Origin: Symsagittifera roscoffensis
Taxonomy: Eukaryota > Xenacoelomorpha > Acoela > Convolutidae
Direction of reading: 5' to 3'
DNA: 60,000 nucleotides
Assembly: GCF_963678635.1 (NCBI RefSeq)
Contig: NC_087068.1
Span: 49,683,724 to 49,743,723 of the forward strand
The stretch's first letter is position 1; the number at the start of each line of letters is the position of its first letter. Made by a program: the position numbers and the translations under genes. Shown here one piece after another: positions 1 to 12,400 of this stretch. The notes under the pieces are model-generated. The model searched no databases and was not told the origin of the DNA. It saw only the letters and a list, made by a program, of their open reading frames with translations.

Positions 1-1514
1 ACCTTTGCAACGACCTGTTGAACCAGATTAAGCCTTAGTTTGTAGGACTCTCTGCGCCTATTCAAAACTACCAACTTGAAAAAGGTACGAAACTTTTGCT
101 CGGTTGTTCATTTCACTTTTTTCTGCATTCAGGGCTATTTTGCTCAGTACGATTTTGTCTGACGGCGGAGACAAAATAGTAGTTCCATTACCACTTTTGT
201 TGACAAAGGAGTACTGGACACAAACAAAAAAATATTTTGACGACTATTCTTGTTAGGGGCCATCAACAACAAAAACAACACCCCAAAATCAAATAAACTT
301 CATTACAACCATGTAAAACTGACTCTATCATATGGAAACTGATGTTTAAGTTCGTAGGGACGCGACAGAATAGCATAAGTTGCAATTCGCACATCATCGA
401 ATTAAATCTATTAAACGTTGGAAAAGAGTTTAAAGAAAGCTGAAACCCTTTGTTTTTCAGGTATTTTTTAAGAAGTGGAATTCTAAGTGGTAAAGAAGTT
501 TAAAAGCTGCAACTAAAAATTTTAGAACGAAGCCATGTGATCAAATTTTGTGATTATGAGTTTTTGTTGAAGCAGCGATAAATTGTTGCAATTAGAAAAC
601 TGGCCATGACTTTTATACAAAAAAATGAGATAGAAGCCGAATCACTTTCAATTAAATGAGATTATAAAAATAATGCTAAATTTGCAATAATATTGCTGAT
701 AATAATCATAAAGTTATTTTCAAGCTATGCACGTTTCACAAATGTATAAAAATTTCGAGTTTAACATCCGAAGAGCTCCAGCTTGAGCTGACACCGAACT
801 TGTTTTTATATTAATTAAATTTGCTGGAAAATTGATAATAATTTTGAATCTAACAATATTCATAGTCGCCAGAAAAATTTTGAAGTTATGAAAGTATTGG
901 CGTTGATATTCTTTTAAAAATTAGGTTTATTTACGCGGATAGAAATATATGTCCAACCAAATACTATTGTAGCCTAGAATCGAATACCAAAAATGCGATT
1001 ATGCAACAAAAACTGCTAACTATCGCAAGATAATATGTTAAGCCAAGGACATGATAAAACATGATTCCTATCATGTCTTTGTTGCAGCAAAAGTTTCAGA
1101 AACTTTAAAGATCGATGTTCAGTTTCTTAGAAAAATAAACACATGACCTCAAGCTAACAAGATCACTTTTGTAAGAAGTTTAAGAACTGACCAAAGAAAA
1201 CATTTTAGTACCTGCTAAGAAACAATGGCTCCTAATATTCAAAGTTTACAAAGTTCCAATCTGCGAATTATGTATAAGAACTGAAGTCGCTTCAAGCCAT
1301 AAATGGAATAATTAAAAAGATCTTCTGGTACTTTTACAGCACATTCTAAGTGAGTGAAGTAAGAACTCTTACTTCGCAAACTGAGTGAAATAAGAGTAGA
1401 ATTAATGTGAACTCCCTGTAAAAATTATGGGGACATTCGAGTAAACATAGGAAAGTTTGCAGAAACAAGTAACTGAGCAATGCAACTAGTTTATACTTGA
1501 TTGCAAGTAAATAG
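1..1514. other. intergenic, no gene seen
   Basis: AT-rich DNA with no supported coding region. Two small hairpins are visible. One at 152-177 has 9-bp arms (ATTTTGTCT / AGACAAAAT). The other at 1044-1081 has 12-base arms with one mismatch (CAAGGACATGAT / ATCATGTCTTTG). No transposon ends were recognised. Confidence 0.5.
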
Positions 1515-2155
1515 TTTCTAAAAACTTGTTTCAACCAAATTATTCCTTCCACTTACTAGCATCTAAAATTTCAAAGAAATGAAAAGATCAAGCTTGTGTT
1601 GAATATCAAAAAACACAGAACAACTTTTTGTCTTAAAAATACAACAATATATATAATTTTTCAAGTTAGTGTCGTTTTTAGTGTGCGTGGTGTGATGAAA
1701 GGAGCGGAACGAAAAACATAAGAATAGTCATATTCGACCGTCAAAAAAATAAGCAAATTGAAATTTAATTTTTGTAGAAAACTGACAAGAAAAACAAAAA
1801 AAAATTTTTTAATTAAAAATTTTTAAAAATTAAAATTTCTAAAAACTTGTTTCAACCAAATTATTCCTTCCACTTACTAGCATCTAAAATTTCCAAGAAA
1901 TGAAAAGATCAAGCTTGTGTTGAATATCAAAAAACACAGAACAACTTTTTGTCTTAAAAATACAACAATATATATAATTTTTCAAGTTAGTGTCGTTTTT
2001 AGTGTGCGTGGTGTGATGAAAGGAGCGGAACGAAAAACATAAGAATAGTCATATTCGACCGTCAAAAAAATAAGCAAATTGAAATTTAATTTTTGTAGAA
2101 AACTGACAAGAAAAACAAAAAAAAATTTTTTAATTAAAAATGTTTTTTGTCTTTT
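1515..2155. repeat. 321-bp direct tandem duplication (2 copies)
   Basis: The segment starting TTTCTAAAAACTTGTTTCAA at 1515 recurs at 1836 and runs nearly unchanged to about 2155, including an AT-only stretch at the junction. The few differences suggest a recent duplication. It spans the edge of a family B repeat. Confidence 0.9.
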
Positions 2156-2630
2156 TTTGATATTTCGAAGTTTTTTCATTCCAAAAAGGCGATAAAATAT
2201 TCAAAATCAGTAACGTTTCTCGAGAAAATTTACGTTTTGACGTTTTAAATCGAGCTATTTCAAGCTTTTAAGACATTAAAAAAAGCTATTGTAAGCCTAC
2301 TCACTCGCTTTATTCGCTCGAATTATGACGAAAAACTCAAACCGGATTTTCTCGACAATGGGAATTTTTTTTTCTGAAATGTTTTAAAGTCGTTCGAATA
2401 ACAACTGCAAGACTTTAATATGATATATCTCTGACTTTTCTCCGATTATTGTTTGTGGTGAGTGGTTTTGCGTGGAAAACAAAAAAGAAGAGAAAAAAAA
2501 ACACTACAACACACCCGAATACAAAATTCTTCCCCACTTTTCGTCCCCAAAAACAAATGCTGATCGAAGGGTAGAACCTTTCAGAACTTCTCTTTTTAAT
2601 CTCGTCCGACACTAGATGACCCATCTAGGT
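1669..2630 (-). repeat. family B dispersed repeat, reverse orientation
   Basis: Read on the minus strand, the block at 2400-2560 (CCCCAAAAACAAA, then a CGTGGAAAACAAAAAAG-type stretch) and the block at 1676-1800 (GTGTGATGAAAGG, CGACCGTCA) match segments at 36000-37260 and, in the opposite orientation, at 26530-27620 and 31150-32550. The class is unknown. There is no coding capacity, and the element is partly re-duplicated by the 321-bp tandem. Confidence 0.6.
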
Positions 2631-2639
2631 GCTCCGTCA

Positions 2640-2975
2640 ATAACTTTTCACTTACAAAATCTTAAAATAAATTTTAAACTAAAAATTAGCAGATAAAAAC
2701 AATTAGTTTTTCGGCGTTGAAACTTAAATTTTGCAACATTATTTAAAAACTGCATTAATTAACAACAAGTATTTGCTGCAAAAGATAAATCGTGAAATTT
2801 TTTCATCGTCTTCCGTCCGTCTCACAAAAAAATGCAAGAAGTTAAATAGTAGTCTGAAACTCTTGTGGTAATAGGAAGCAAATACTGGCTACACTAGTTT
2901 TTCCTTATGATGTCAGATACGTAAGTGAGCGCATATAACAGCTGCTCAAGTTTTAAAATGTTAAAGTTCTACTAG
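2640..2975. other. spacer, nothing recognised
   Basis: AT-rich spacer between the family B copy and the 3' end of the dehydrogenase gene. No ORF or repeat was recognised. Confidence 0.5.
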
Positions 2976-2981
2976 TTTATT
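2976..2981 (-). promoter_or_regulatory. AATAAA polyadenylation signal
   Basis: AATAAA on the minus strand begins a few bases past the TAA stop of the dehydrogenase gene. That gives a very short 3' UTR if it is used. The exact motif and position support it, but no transcript evidence is available. Confidence 0.5.
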
Positions 2982-2986
2982 GTTTG

Positions 2987-3418
2987 TTAGTATCCTTTTT
3001 CGTAATCAACAACTAGTTGCAACGGTTTGTCTTCCTTTAGCAGTTTCAAATTTGCTACAAACGAATCCACCACAAACGGGTAAGTAATTTCCGCCACTGG
3101 TCCCCCTGATATATGAGGAGTTATAGTCACTTTCGGGTTCCCCCATAATTTGCTATCAGCGGGAAGGGGTTCTACTTCTACAACATCTAGCACTGCATGA
3201 CTAATCCAGTTTGAGTCCACAGCACGTATTATAGAGTCCTCGTCGATAATGGAACCCCTGCCGACGTTAATGAAAACCGGGGATTTTCCGGCTGCGCTTT
3301 TAAGTCGATCACCAGAAAGCAGATGTTTTGTGGCGGGTGACGATGGTAATGTATTTACGACGAAGTCGCATTCGGCTAGGAGGGAGTCTAAATCGTTTGT
3401 GTAGATGTGATCGAAATT
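2987..3418 (-). CDS. dehydrogenase exon 4 (catalytic domain, C-terminus)
   Basis: The exon opens in phase 0 just after the acceptor GTTTCAG and begins NFDHIYTNDLD, so the ATG a few codons upstream is not a start. It carries all three catalytic residues of the family (Arg in NVGRG, Glu in EVEPLP, His in TPHISGG) and ends DYEKGY-TAA. It encodes 143 residues. Confidence 0.85.
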   Translation of the reverse strand, partial: NFDHIYTNDLDSLLAECDFVVNTLPSSPATKHLLSGDRLKSAAGKSPVFINVGRGSIIDEDSIIRAVDSNWISHAVLDVVEVEPLPADSKLWGNPKVTITPHISGGPVAEITYPFVVDSFVANLKLLKEDKPLQLVVDYEKGY

Positions 3419-6400
3419 CTGAAACAAAACTAAAATCTAAAGTAGGAACATTTTAATAAAACTAATTTCTTTGAAAATCTATAAGCTTGACAACCATTAT
3501 AAAATGTTTTCGAGGTTTGCAGCGAGGAAATTTTCCGAAAATTAAACTTAAGTTATGCTTTTTTTAAAGTTATGAAGGCTTCAAAAATGCCAATTTAGGA
3601 TAGTTGACTCTGCAATATAATTTACTTCGATATGATGTATCCCTCCAATTCTCAAAAAAAAACTTTACCGACAAAAAAATTTTTTGCCACCAACTGTGCG
3701 TTTTTATATCATGCGTAGCCTACTGAAGTTTTCGCACAAAAAATCACAACTGACTGAAATTTTTGTTGAAACCGAAACTTTTTTGTTTTAGCATTTTAAG
3801 ACTTATTTTACTCTGTCAAAAAAAACTGGTCAAAACTTTCACCGAACTGTTTAACTGCGTAAATACCCATAAAAAACGAGCATCAATTTTTAACCAAAAT
3901 TTTTAATGAGACTGAAAACAAAATTTTGGAAAAGTGCTCGAATTTGTTCGACTCAAGCGAGACTTGTATTGACGATATCAATCAAGTCATTTTGAATTTA
4001 TATTGACATGAATTATTCAAAATTTTATGACGATATCAGTCAAGTCATTTTGAATTTAAATTGACATGAATTATTCAAAATTTTATGAGTTTATGCTTTT
4101 CAGGTAATATCTCACGTTTTTGTAATCAGAATAAAATTATTGTTGTTAGATGCTTATAAGTTGTTAGTTTTTACTATTTCAAATGTTTTGCAGAGATACA
4201 CTCTGAAGTAAGATTCTGAATTGAGTGTAAATATTCTTTTTTTTTCGTTTTGTGTCAAAAATTTTTCAAAAATCATCTGTATTTAACGCAAGACGATTGT
4301 TCACATTTTATAGTTCACAATTCCTGAAAATTATCAAGTTAGTGCAATTTCTAACGCACTAAGTCAACCTTTATTCGAAGAGCAGTAAAATAGGAATTAG
4401 GATTTTAGTTTGGATAGGCAGGGAGACAATTCGTAACAAGCGACAATGCGTAACAAGCGACAATTCGTAACAAGCGACAATTCGTACCAAGCGACAATTC
4501 GTACCAAGCGACAATTTGTGACAACCGAATTTTCGTAACAGGCGACAATTCGTAACAAGCAACCATTCGTAACAAGCAAAAATTCGTAACAAGCGACAAT
4601 TTGTACCAGGCAACAATTCGTAACAAGCGACAATTGGTAACAAGCGACAATAAGTAACAAGCGACAATTCGTAACAAGCGACAATTCGTAACAGGCGACA
4701 ATTCGTAACAAGCGACAATTGGTAACAAGCGACAATTAGTAACACGCGACGATTCTTAACAAGCGACCATTCGTTACATAGCCAATCGAAGATTGGTAAA
4801 GAGAAATTGGCGCAAGTAAATATAAAAAAACACTGGGTTTGGTGAAAAAATCTCAACTTTTGAATTTCAATAGATGCCCTTTAAACTCTTTGAATTTCGA
4901 GAACAAATTATGATTGGCACTTTTTTGATAACATGAACCCAACTAGAGAAAATTGGATCAATAGATGGAGTATGTTTTTGCTCTTTCAAACATGTTCTTT
5001 CACGTCAAGGCATGAATGAAAAATGAAATATTAGAACGGATGAATGAAAAAATAATCATTTGCATAGTTTCACGCACTTTTCACACTTTGAAAGATGCCC
5101 GATTATAACAATTGAAAGAGCAAAAACAAACAGAAAGGGCAAAAACATACTCTTCAACAGTTAGAACATAGTTGAAGATGGCCTCGGGTATCTTTCAACT
5201 ATGTTCTAACTACTCGAAAGTTTTGTTTCGCTAGAAATCTAAAAATCCAATTCCAATTTCGAAACTAGATATCGCTTACGTTTTTTGCGCCATTTCCACA
5301 TTCATTTTTGGAAAGTGCTATCGATGTCGTTTTCAGCAGATGAATTTCAATTGAACTCAAAAAGTGCATATAAGCTTAAGTGCTTTCATAAATGCATAAA
5401 TATGTATGAATGAACATCTGTAGTTATTAGAGACTTTTAAGACTTTTCCTGAAAAGCAAATACAAAAACAATCAGCAAGACCAATATAAGAGTCTTTGCA
5501 ACGCTCATTACTCTTTAACAGGCGTCAATTCGCAACAAGCGACAGTTCGTGTCAAGCGACAATTCATAACAAGGCATTGGCAAGTAGAAGACGCTAGCTC
5601 AGCTTCGCTCCGCTGCGCTTACATCCGGCACGAGATAATTTTTCTCCTTCCACTTTCTTACCTCTTTCTGGGTAGTTCTACTGGAGTAGCCCACACATCG
5701 CATGTTGAGTGCCTGTTTGCAAGCAGCCGCTATTGACCCACCCACATCACCCACTCCCAATATGCCCACCACTTTGGAGGAGAGGGGTCTGAAAAAGCAG
5801 GCAGTTTGGATAACTCACGCGTGAAACTGTTATTTCACAAGAAAAACGCCAATTTTAAAGAATCATCTAACAAAGGCTTTGTCTTGGAAAATCGTAAATA
5901 CAATAAGTATATGTGGATTCCCCCCTCACCCCACCACAGACGAACATGAATTTTATGGCGTAACAAGTGGTTTTACAAGGTTAATTATGAAGATCAAATA
6001 AGTTTGTCATAACCTACCAAAAAATATAATAATGAACCGTATAAAACCCATTCGTGGCCATGATGAACATAATACTCATGCGTTAGAATATAATATCTTT
6101 CGATCCAGCCTGAGTCCTTGTGCATTGGGAAAAAAATTTGGCTCGAACGTTTCGAGTTTGATCGAAATCGGGTGATGGTCTTTTTGAGTCTTGTTCAAAT
6201 TTATTCAGTCTTGTTGTCACCTCAAGCTTTCATCATTTCATCATTCAGCAAAAACTCATTGACAGTAATTGAAACGAAATATGACAAAGATAGCTTGTTT
6301 TAAACGATGAACATTAAATATTTATGGCCTAACTTTGCGAAAAAAATCTATTTTACTAGATTTTCTGGACTGTGAAACTAAACACCCCCACATGCTTTTA

Positions 6401-9400
6401 AAAAACTGATCACAATTAAAATATCTCAAGGCATTAATACTGATCAGATTTTTAAAAAGTTTCCTCAAATATAGATGGTTTAAAAGTTGAAGAAAATAAA
6501 AAACCACCCGAGCGCAAATATTCCAAAAATTTCTTCGGAAGCCCGAAGAACGAAAGTTTTTTTCGCCTAGCTAACCAGGGTCACCAGGAATATTAATCAA
6601 ATTTTTCTCATATATTTTTCTAGATTTACAAAAATGCAGAAAAACTCGTCATAAAATTGTATGACTAGCACTCTCTCGTATATGGCAATTGTATGAGTAG
6701 CTCGATTTTATAACATTGCACATACATGTGCTTTTGTTTGCCTAACTTCCTTAGACACATCGTTTGCATGTGTAAGAGACTTTTTCAATGAATTCCACAA
6801 ATGATAATCCCCACAAAATACTGACTGAATTTTTGTCATTGGATTTTGAAGCCAAATCTCGGATTTTGTGGACTAAGTTCTAAAAATTTGGCATTGGATT
6901 AGTTTTTGTTCCGACTTTTGATACGAAAGTGACGGAATATTTGTGCTCGGGGTGGGTTTTTTTTTCTTCAGACAAGTTTCGACTTTTTAACTAGCCATTT
7001 TTGACGGAGTTTTTTTTATATCATTCGAAAGCTATTGTTGTCCTGAGCTCAAATTTGAAAAGATATTTCACCTGTGATTATTTTTCGTAAAGTTATGAGG
7101 GTTTAAAGATTGCCATTTTGGACATTTTGACCAATTTGGGACAGTTAACGCGCGATATAATTCTCGCTATTAACGCGTAAGCGGAGATTTAATCCGTCTT
7201 ATAAATCGTTCCAAATTGGTTGAACGAAGCTTATTTGCCATAATTGATGTGTTACAAGGAACGAAATCTCTCTTTTTGTACTTTATATGGCGTGTGGGGG
7301 GATGATTTTCATAAAAATTTTCAAATTTTAGAAAAAAAAAATTTTTCGTTTTATTTTATTTCATTGAATTTTTTTATGTTATTACTGCTGCTCCATAAAA
7401 CCTAAAAGGCAGTCGGAACATTCAGGGCTTCGCCCTGATACGAGCAGTCTTGGTTCCTTTTGTCTTCGGGTTCCGCAAACATACTTACTGAACTGTATAA
7501 CAAATTTCTAAAAAAGAAACAAAATGATTGCGGAATCGATTGACAAACATTGAAATCCAGAGACATTTCGCTTTAACACATTCCAACTCTTTTTTCAGTA
7601 GAATCCAAAACAAGCATGCATTGGAATTTGTCTCAAAAATCGTAACGACACTGGAATCCATATTTTTGTTCGCTAGCCAAAACTCGGATTTAACGCCTAG
7701 TGCTTAAACATTTGTCTTTTGATTTCTATCAGAATTCCAACGGCCAAATACTTTCGAAATTTCGCGCAATTCAACACAAATGATGCGGATTCCAGGGGCA
7801 AAATATGCGGAATCCAAACCATTACAAAGTACTAGAGCTTGGCGTCGTAATTTAGCATTCCTTCATAAACCAAAAAAAATTTGTAGCTATTTTTCGTTTT
7901 TTTTTGATATTTTTTGTTAACATAATTAACGAAACGTGAAAACTAAAGACTTAGATTCATGTATAACAACATATCAAATGTATAAATTTTTGAATACGTT
8001 TTGGATTATACAATCCGCGACATAAGTTTCGAGACACATTTTCAACCTTTTTTTTCTTCTAAACAGTTTTCAATTTCCAAACTCTCATTCATAAAACATC
8101 ATTCAGTTGCTTATTGTGTGTCAGAGTTTCGCGGTGAAGAAGGGCTTCGTTCACACCTCGCGCGTGAAAAACCATTTGGGTTTTAATTTTATCTCTCCGA
8201 GATAGTGTTCAAAGACATGAATTTGAAAGTCAAACAACTTTACGATTCCGGGCACAAAGAACCTGCATTTCTCCAACAAGTATTAGGGTCGTCTCGAGCA
8301 ACTGTATACTGAAAAATTCTGGCAATTAAGAAAGGGGAATAATGCAAGATAGGAGAAGACAAGTCAGCCCAACGATCTTGACAAATGATAGGCGGAGCCT
8401 TACGCAAACATTCAATAACTACCCAACCCTCGCTGAAGAAGCAACCAAATATTTTAGACAAAAAGACAAAAAATCAAAATTTTTTCCAGAACAGTTCAGA
8501 GGCGTTTGAAGAAAGCTGGATTTGACAAATTTCAGCGACAAAAAAGCTATTTTTGGCAGAAGAACATATGAAAAACGGTCTAAATTCTGCTTAGAGAACC
8601 GGATTTTTTTGTTTCATAGCGTCCTTATAACAGACGAGTGTCTCTTCTACATGCATCGTAACACTCACAAATATTGGACAAAACGAGAAATGCCGTGCAA
8701 GTCCCGAAATTGTTCGTGTATGTTATGGTCTTGTGTGCCCTCTCGGTACTGTTTGGTCCTCCAATGCTTTTTGCCATATGCCAACGCCTTTTTCACAGCG
8801 GGTTGGATTCTCCATTAAGATGGCGCTAAAGCGCATATAACAAATATCACAAAAGAAGTGTGTCAGGACAAAAATGTGGTCATAATGCAAAGGCCTGCAA
8901 ACTCCCCCGATCTTTCGGCAATTGAAATAGTTAGGAAGTACATGAAGAGATGAAAAATAAGAAGGCCCCAGCAACACTACAACAACCCAAAACGGAATTT
9001 CAGGCAAGTGGTGGGATAAAACGAAAAACACAAGTCAATTTGATAGAATCTCTGCACAAAAGATTCGAGCTCTGTGTAGCCTCAGGAGGTGACACAATTG
9101 TCTATTAAAACATTCCGTTGCTTTGATATAATGTTTTTCTATTTCCGTACCAGAGTTCACGTTTCTAGTGTTATTAGTTGCCGAGAAGATAATGGTTCTA
9201 AAAGCACTATTTTGTCTCAAAACTTATGTCGCGGAGTATAGTAATTTTTCGAATGTGAAAAATTTAATTAATTCGTCGCTGCCAAGGACATGCAAAAATA
9301 ATCCATAAATTAAAAAAGACCTACTGAGCGTTTTGATTAAGTGTATCTAGAAAAACATCAAATATGGGAGTTCAAGCGAAAGTTATACACACAACAAAAT

Positions 9401-12400
9401 TGGCCTCGGGAAAATGTTTGTTGGAGTACAAAAATTATTTTTGCATGAAAAAATGTTAGACCGTTTCGGACGCAGTTTTTCAAAAGCGATGGTAAAAACT
9501 GGTATTATAATTCCTGTATATGAGTAATATATGACCAGCGTTTCGCTAGCTTCAAAATGGACTACCAATTGCGGTATATGGAGGTCAACCCGAGTCCAAT
9601 ATTTCTATCTGATTATTTTGAGAACCAAAAACCATATGTATATGGCCTTCAGCTCGCAATACAACGAGAATCAGTAGGCACGAATTGTGGAGTAAACGCG
9701 TTTGTCGAAATGTTTTTGTCCCTAGGAGAGTCAGAATGGAAAAATTGATGGCTGTTTTATCAAAATATTAAACAATCGAGAAATTTTGAATGTCAAATTT
9801 TTTTTGATAAGCTTCTTTTTCTTTTATAAAGAGTCAGAAGAATTTATGTTGGTTCATAACTTCTGTGCTATCACTAAAAAACTCATGCTAAAAACATAAA
9901 CTGCTCTAAACTTCAATTTTTTAAAAATCATGTTTAACTAGACCATTGTGAGAAATCAAGCGGAGAAAACTAGTTTGATTTTAAAAAAAATCAATATTGT
10001 CCATTTAAGAAACCACTTTTTTAGATTTTCATGGGTTTATCTAAATAACTATTTCGTTTCTGCGGTCAAAAACAAAAAAAAAAAACAAAACTAAGCACAA
10101 CTTCTTGTATCAGAGCGGAACTCAGAATGTTTAGATAATCTTTTATTTGACATTGAAAAGTTTTTGATATATTTTGTTTTTTCAATTGAATTTTTTAAAA
10201 ATTGAATCTTTAAGTTTTGAAGTTAGTTTGTATTTACCCCCCAAAGCCAAAACCTTATCGTAAGGAAAATAATTTTGGTCGAATATGTGAATAATATGAT
10301 CAATAATTATGGTCTTTTTCATTTTGGAAGAATTTGGACAGTGGAATTATTTGCCCGCTCAAGTATTTCGCGATACTCTTTCAGCATCATATATCTTGAA
10401 AGTATAGAAAAAAAATGTCAAGAAAGAGGCAAAATTGAAAACGTACAAATCCAATAACACTGTCTAATTTATAGCAGAACGATAAAAATTTTCACACAGG
10501 AAGGCAACATCTTCGAGATGAAAAGTTTTGTTAATGAAAACTATGATTTTAATTGCCAAAACCAGAATGACTAAGAATTACCCAATCATATACAATTTTT
10601 TTTCTTCGAAGCTAGGAACAAAAAACGGCAACCAAGAAAGATTTCAGCAAATTTGTAAAATAAAAAAAAAGTAGGTCGCAGTGTTTTTCAACAACTCACC
10701 TTACTTTCATAGTCTTCTGAAAAAAAAATCAGGCGATAAACTTAATTTTGATTACATTTTTTTTTACCTCGCCGGTATAAAATCATCTGTTTCTGTTTTT
10801 TGGTTGTTTCGAAAAGCATAACCTAGCCGGAAATTTTTTCATAGTTTTTCCTTGGAGAGGAGATAATTTCGCCCAACTCATTGTGGACTTAGCTCTTTTC
10901 TGATTACAAAAGCTTGTCTCAACTTTGATCTAAATTTTTGAACTTTTTGACGCTTTTATATGACATTTCAAGGCACTTGAAAACACTTTTCAGAAACATG
11001 AATTCAAAAAAATTACGTTTATAAACATCCTGCTACTAACAATAATAATCATAAGAATAAGCTGTAGATCAGCTTTTACACGGAAATTTAGGTATTAAAA
11101 TTGGTACATCTATTGAAAAACAATACTCAAAACCAACAAATACTCGAAATGAACCTACCACGATTTGAATTAATTAATCGTGCGCCCGCTTATAAAAAAA
11201 TTTTTTAGTATCTATGCTTATTTAGATACAAAAACTGTTAGTCTGATAGTTTCTTACCCTCTTTAAATTAATAGTCTTAGGTATCTCAATTTGCGTCTGA
11301 AATTTGGGCTTTCATTTTTGTACCATCGCTTAGTTCCATTTTCTTCCGCAATTTTCTAAAGCAGTAAGGAAAAAATTCTATTACGTTTTGTATCGCCTGA
11401 TTTTCTCTCAAATTATTCACCTTCCACAGATTTTGTGCCTCTTGTTGCCTGTATACATCCAGACCATGTTGGTGAGAACAAATTTGTGCCAGACAGTATA
11501 CGACCATGGACTCTACGTAGCTAGTGCGAGTAATCACAAGTGCATTTTCAAATCCAACATCTTCCAAGTAGTCCTAAAAATCAGCTAAAGTCAAACGATT
11601 GCAGAAGTTTTGCAGAATATTTTGACACAAGTTTCTGGCTTTGCTTATTTAATATAAAAAATTTTCAGTCGACAGTTAGAAAACAATGAAGTGACTAGAA
11701 AAATAAACAAGACTGCTCGTATCAGGGTGAAGCCCTGAAGGTTCCGACTGCCTTTTAAGGTTTATGGAGCAGTAATAATTTTAAAAAATTAAATGTAATA
11801 AAATAAAATGAAAATTTTTTTTTCTGAAATTTGAAATTTTTTTAATGAAAATCAGCCCCCACACGCCATATAAAGTACAAAAGGATAGATTTCGTTCCTT
11901 AAAACAAATCAATTATAGCAAATAAGCTTCGTTAAACCAATTTGGAACGATTTCTAAGACGGATTAAATCTCCGCTTACGCGTTAATAGCTCGAATTATA
12001 TCGCGCGTTAATTGTCCCAAATTGGTCAAAATGGCCAAAATGCAACCTTTAAACCCTCATTACTTTACGAAAAATGATCACAGGTGAAATATCTTTTCAA
12101 ATTTAAGCTCAGGACAACAATACCTTTTGAATGATATAAAAAAATTCCGTCAAAAATGGCTAGTTAAAAAGTCGAAATTTGTCTGAAGAAAAAAAAAACC
12201 CACCCCGAGCACAAATATTCCGTTACTTTCGTATCGAAAGTCGGAACAAAAACAAAATGGTCAATTTTTCAAACTTGATTTTTCATCTTTGAAAATTCTG
12301 GAATTTTTAAAGCTGAGTAGACTACCAGATTTTTTTTTTATGTCATCAAGCAACTGAAATTCAAGTGGTTAAAAAAAACTTGAAAAATACAGAAATTTTA

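Noticed and set aside
4425-4779. CRISPR-like array
   Set aside because: Units are contiguous with no unique spacers, in eukaryotic intron DNA.
4371-4856. Three overlapping minus-strand ORFs with a 17-residue Cys/Val/Leu repeat
   Set aside because: They are translations of the 17-bp minisatellite. Because the unit is 17 bp without indels, all three frames stay open.
6903-7452. Helitron assignment for family A
   Set aside because: A 3' hairpin is present but no CTRR terminus or A-T insertion pattern could be confirmed.
9557-9748. 63-codon ORF with Cys-Gly-Val-Asn
   Set aside because: No homology recognised and no splice context. It is within intron 2 of a gene on the other strand.
11388-11588. 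66-codon plus-strand ORF
   Set aside because: Mirror frame of dehydrogenase exon 2 on the minus strand.
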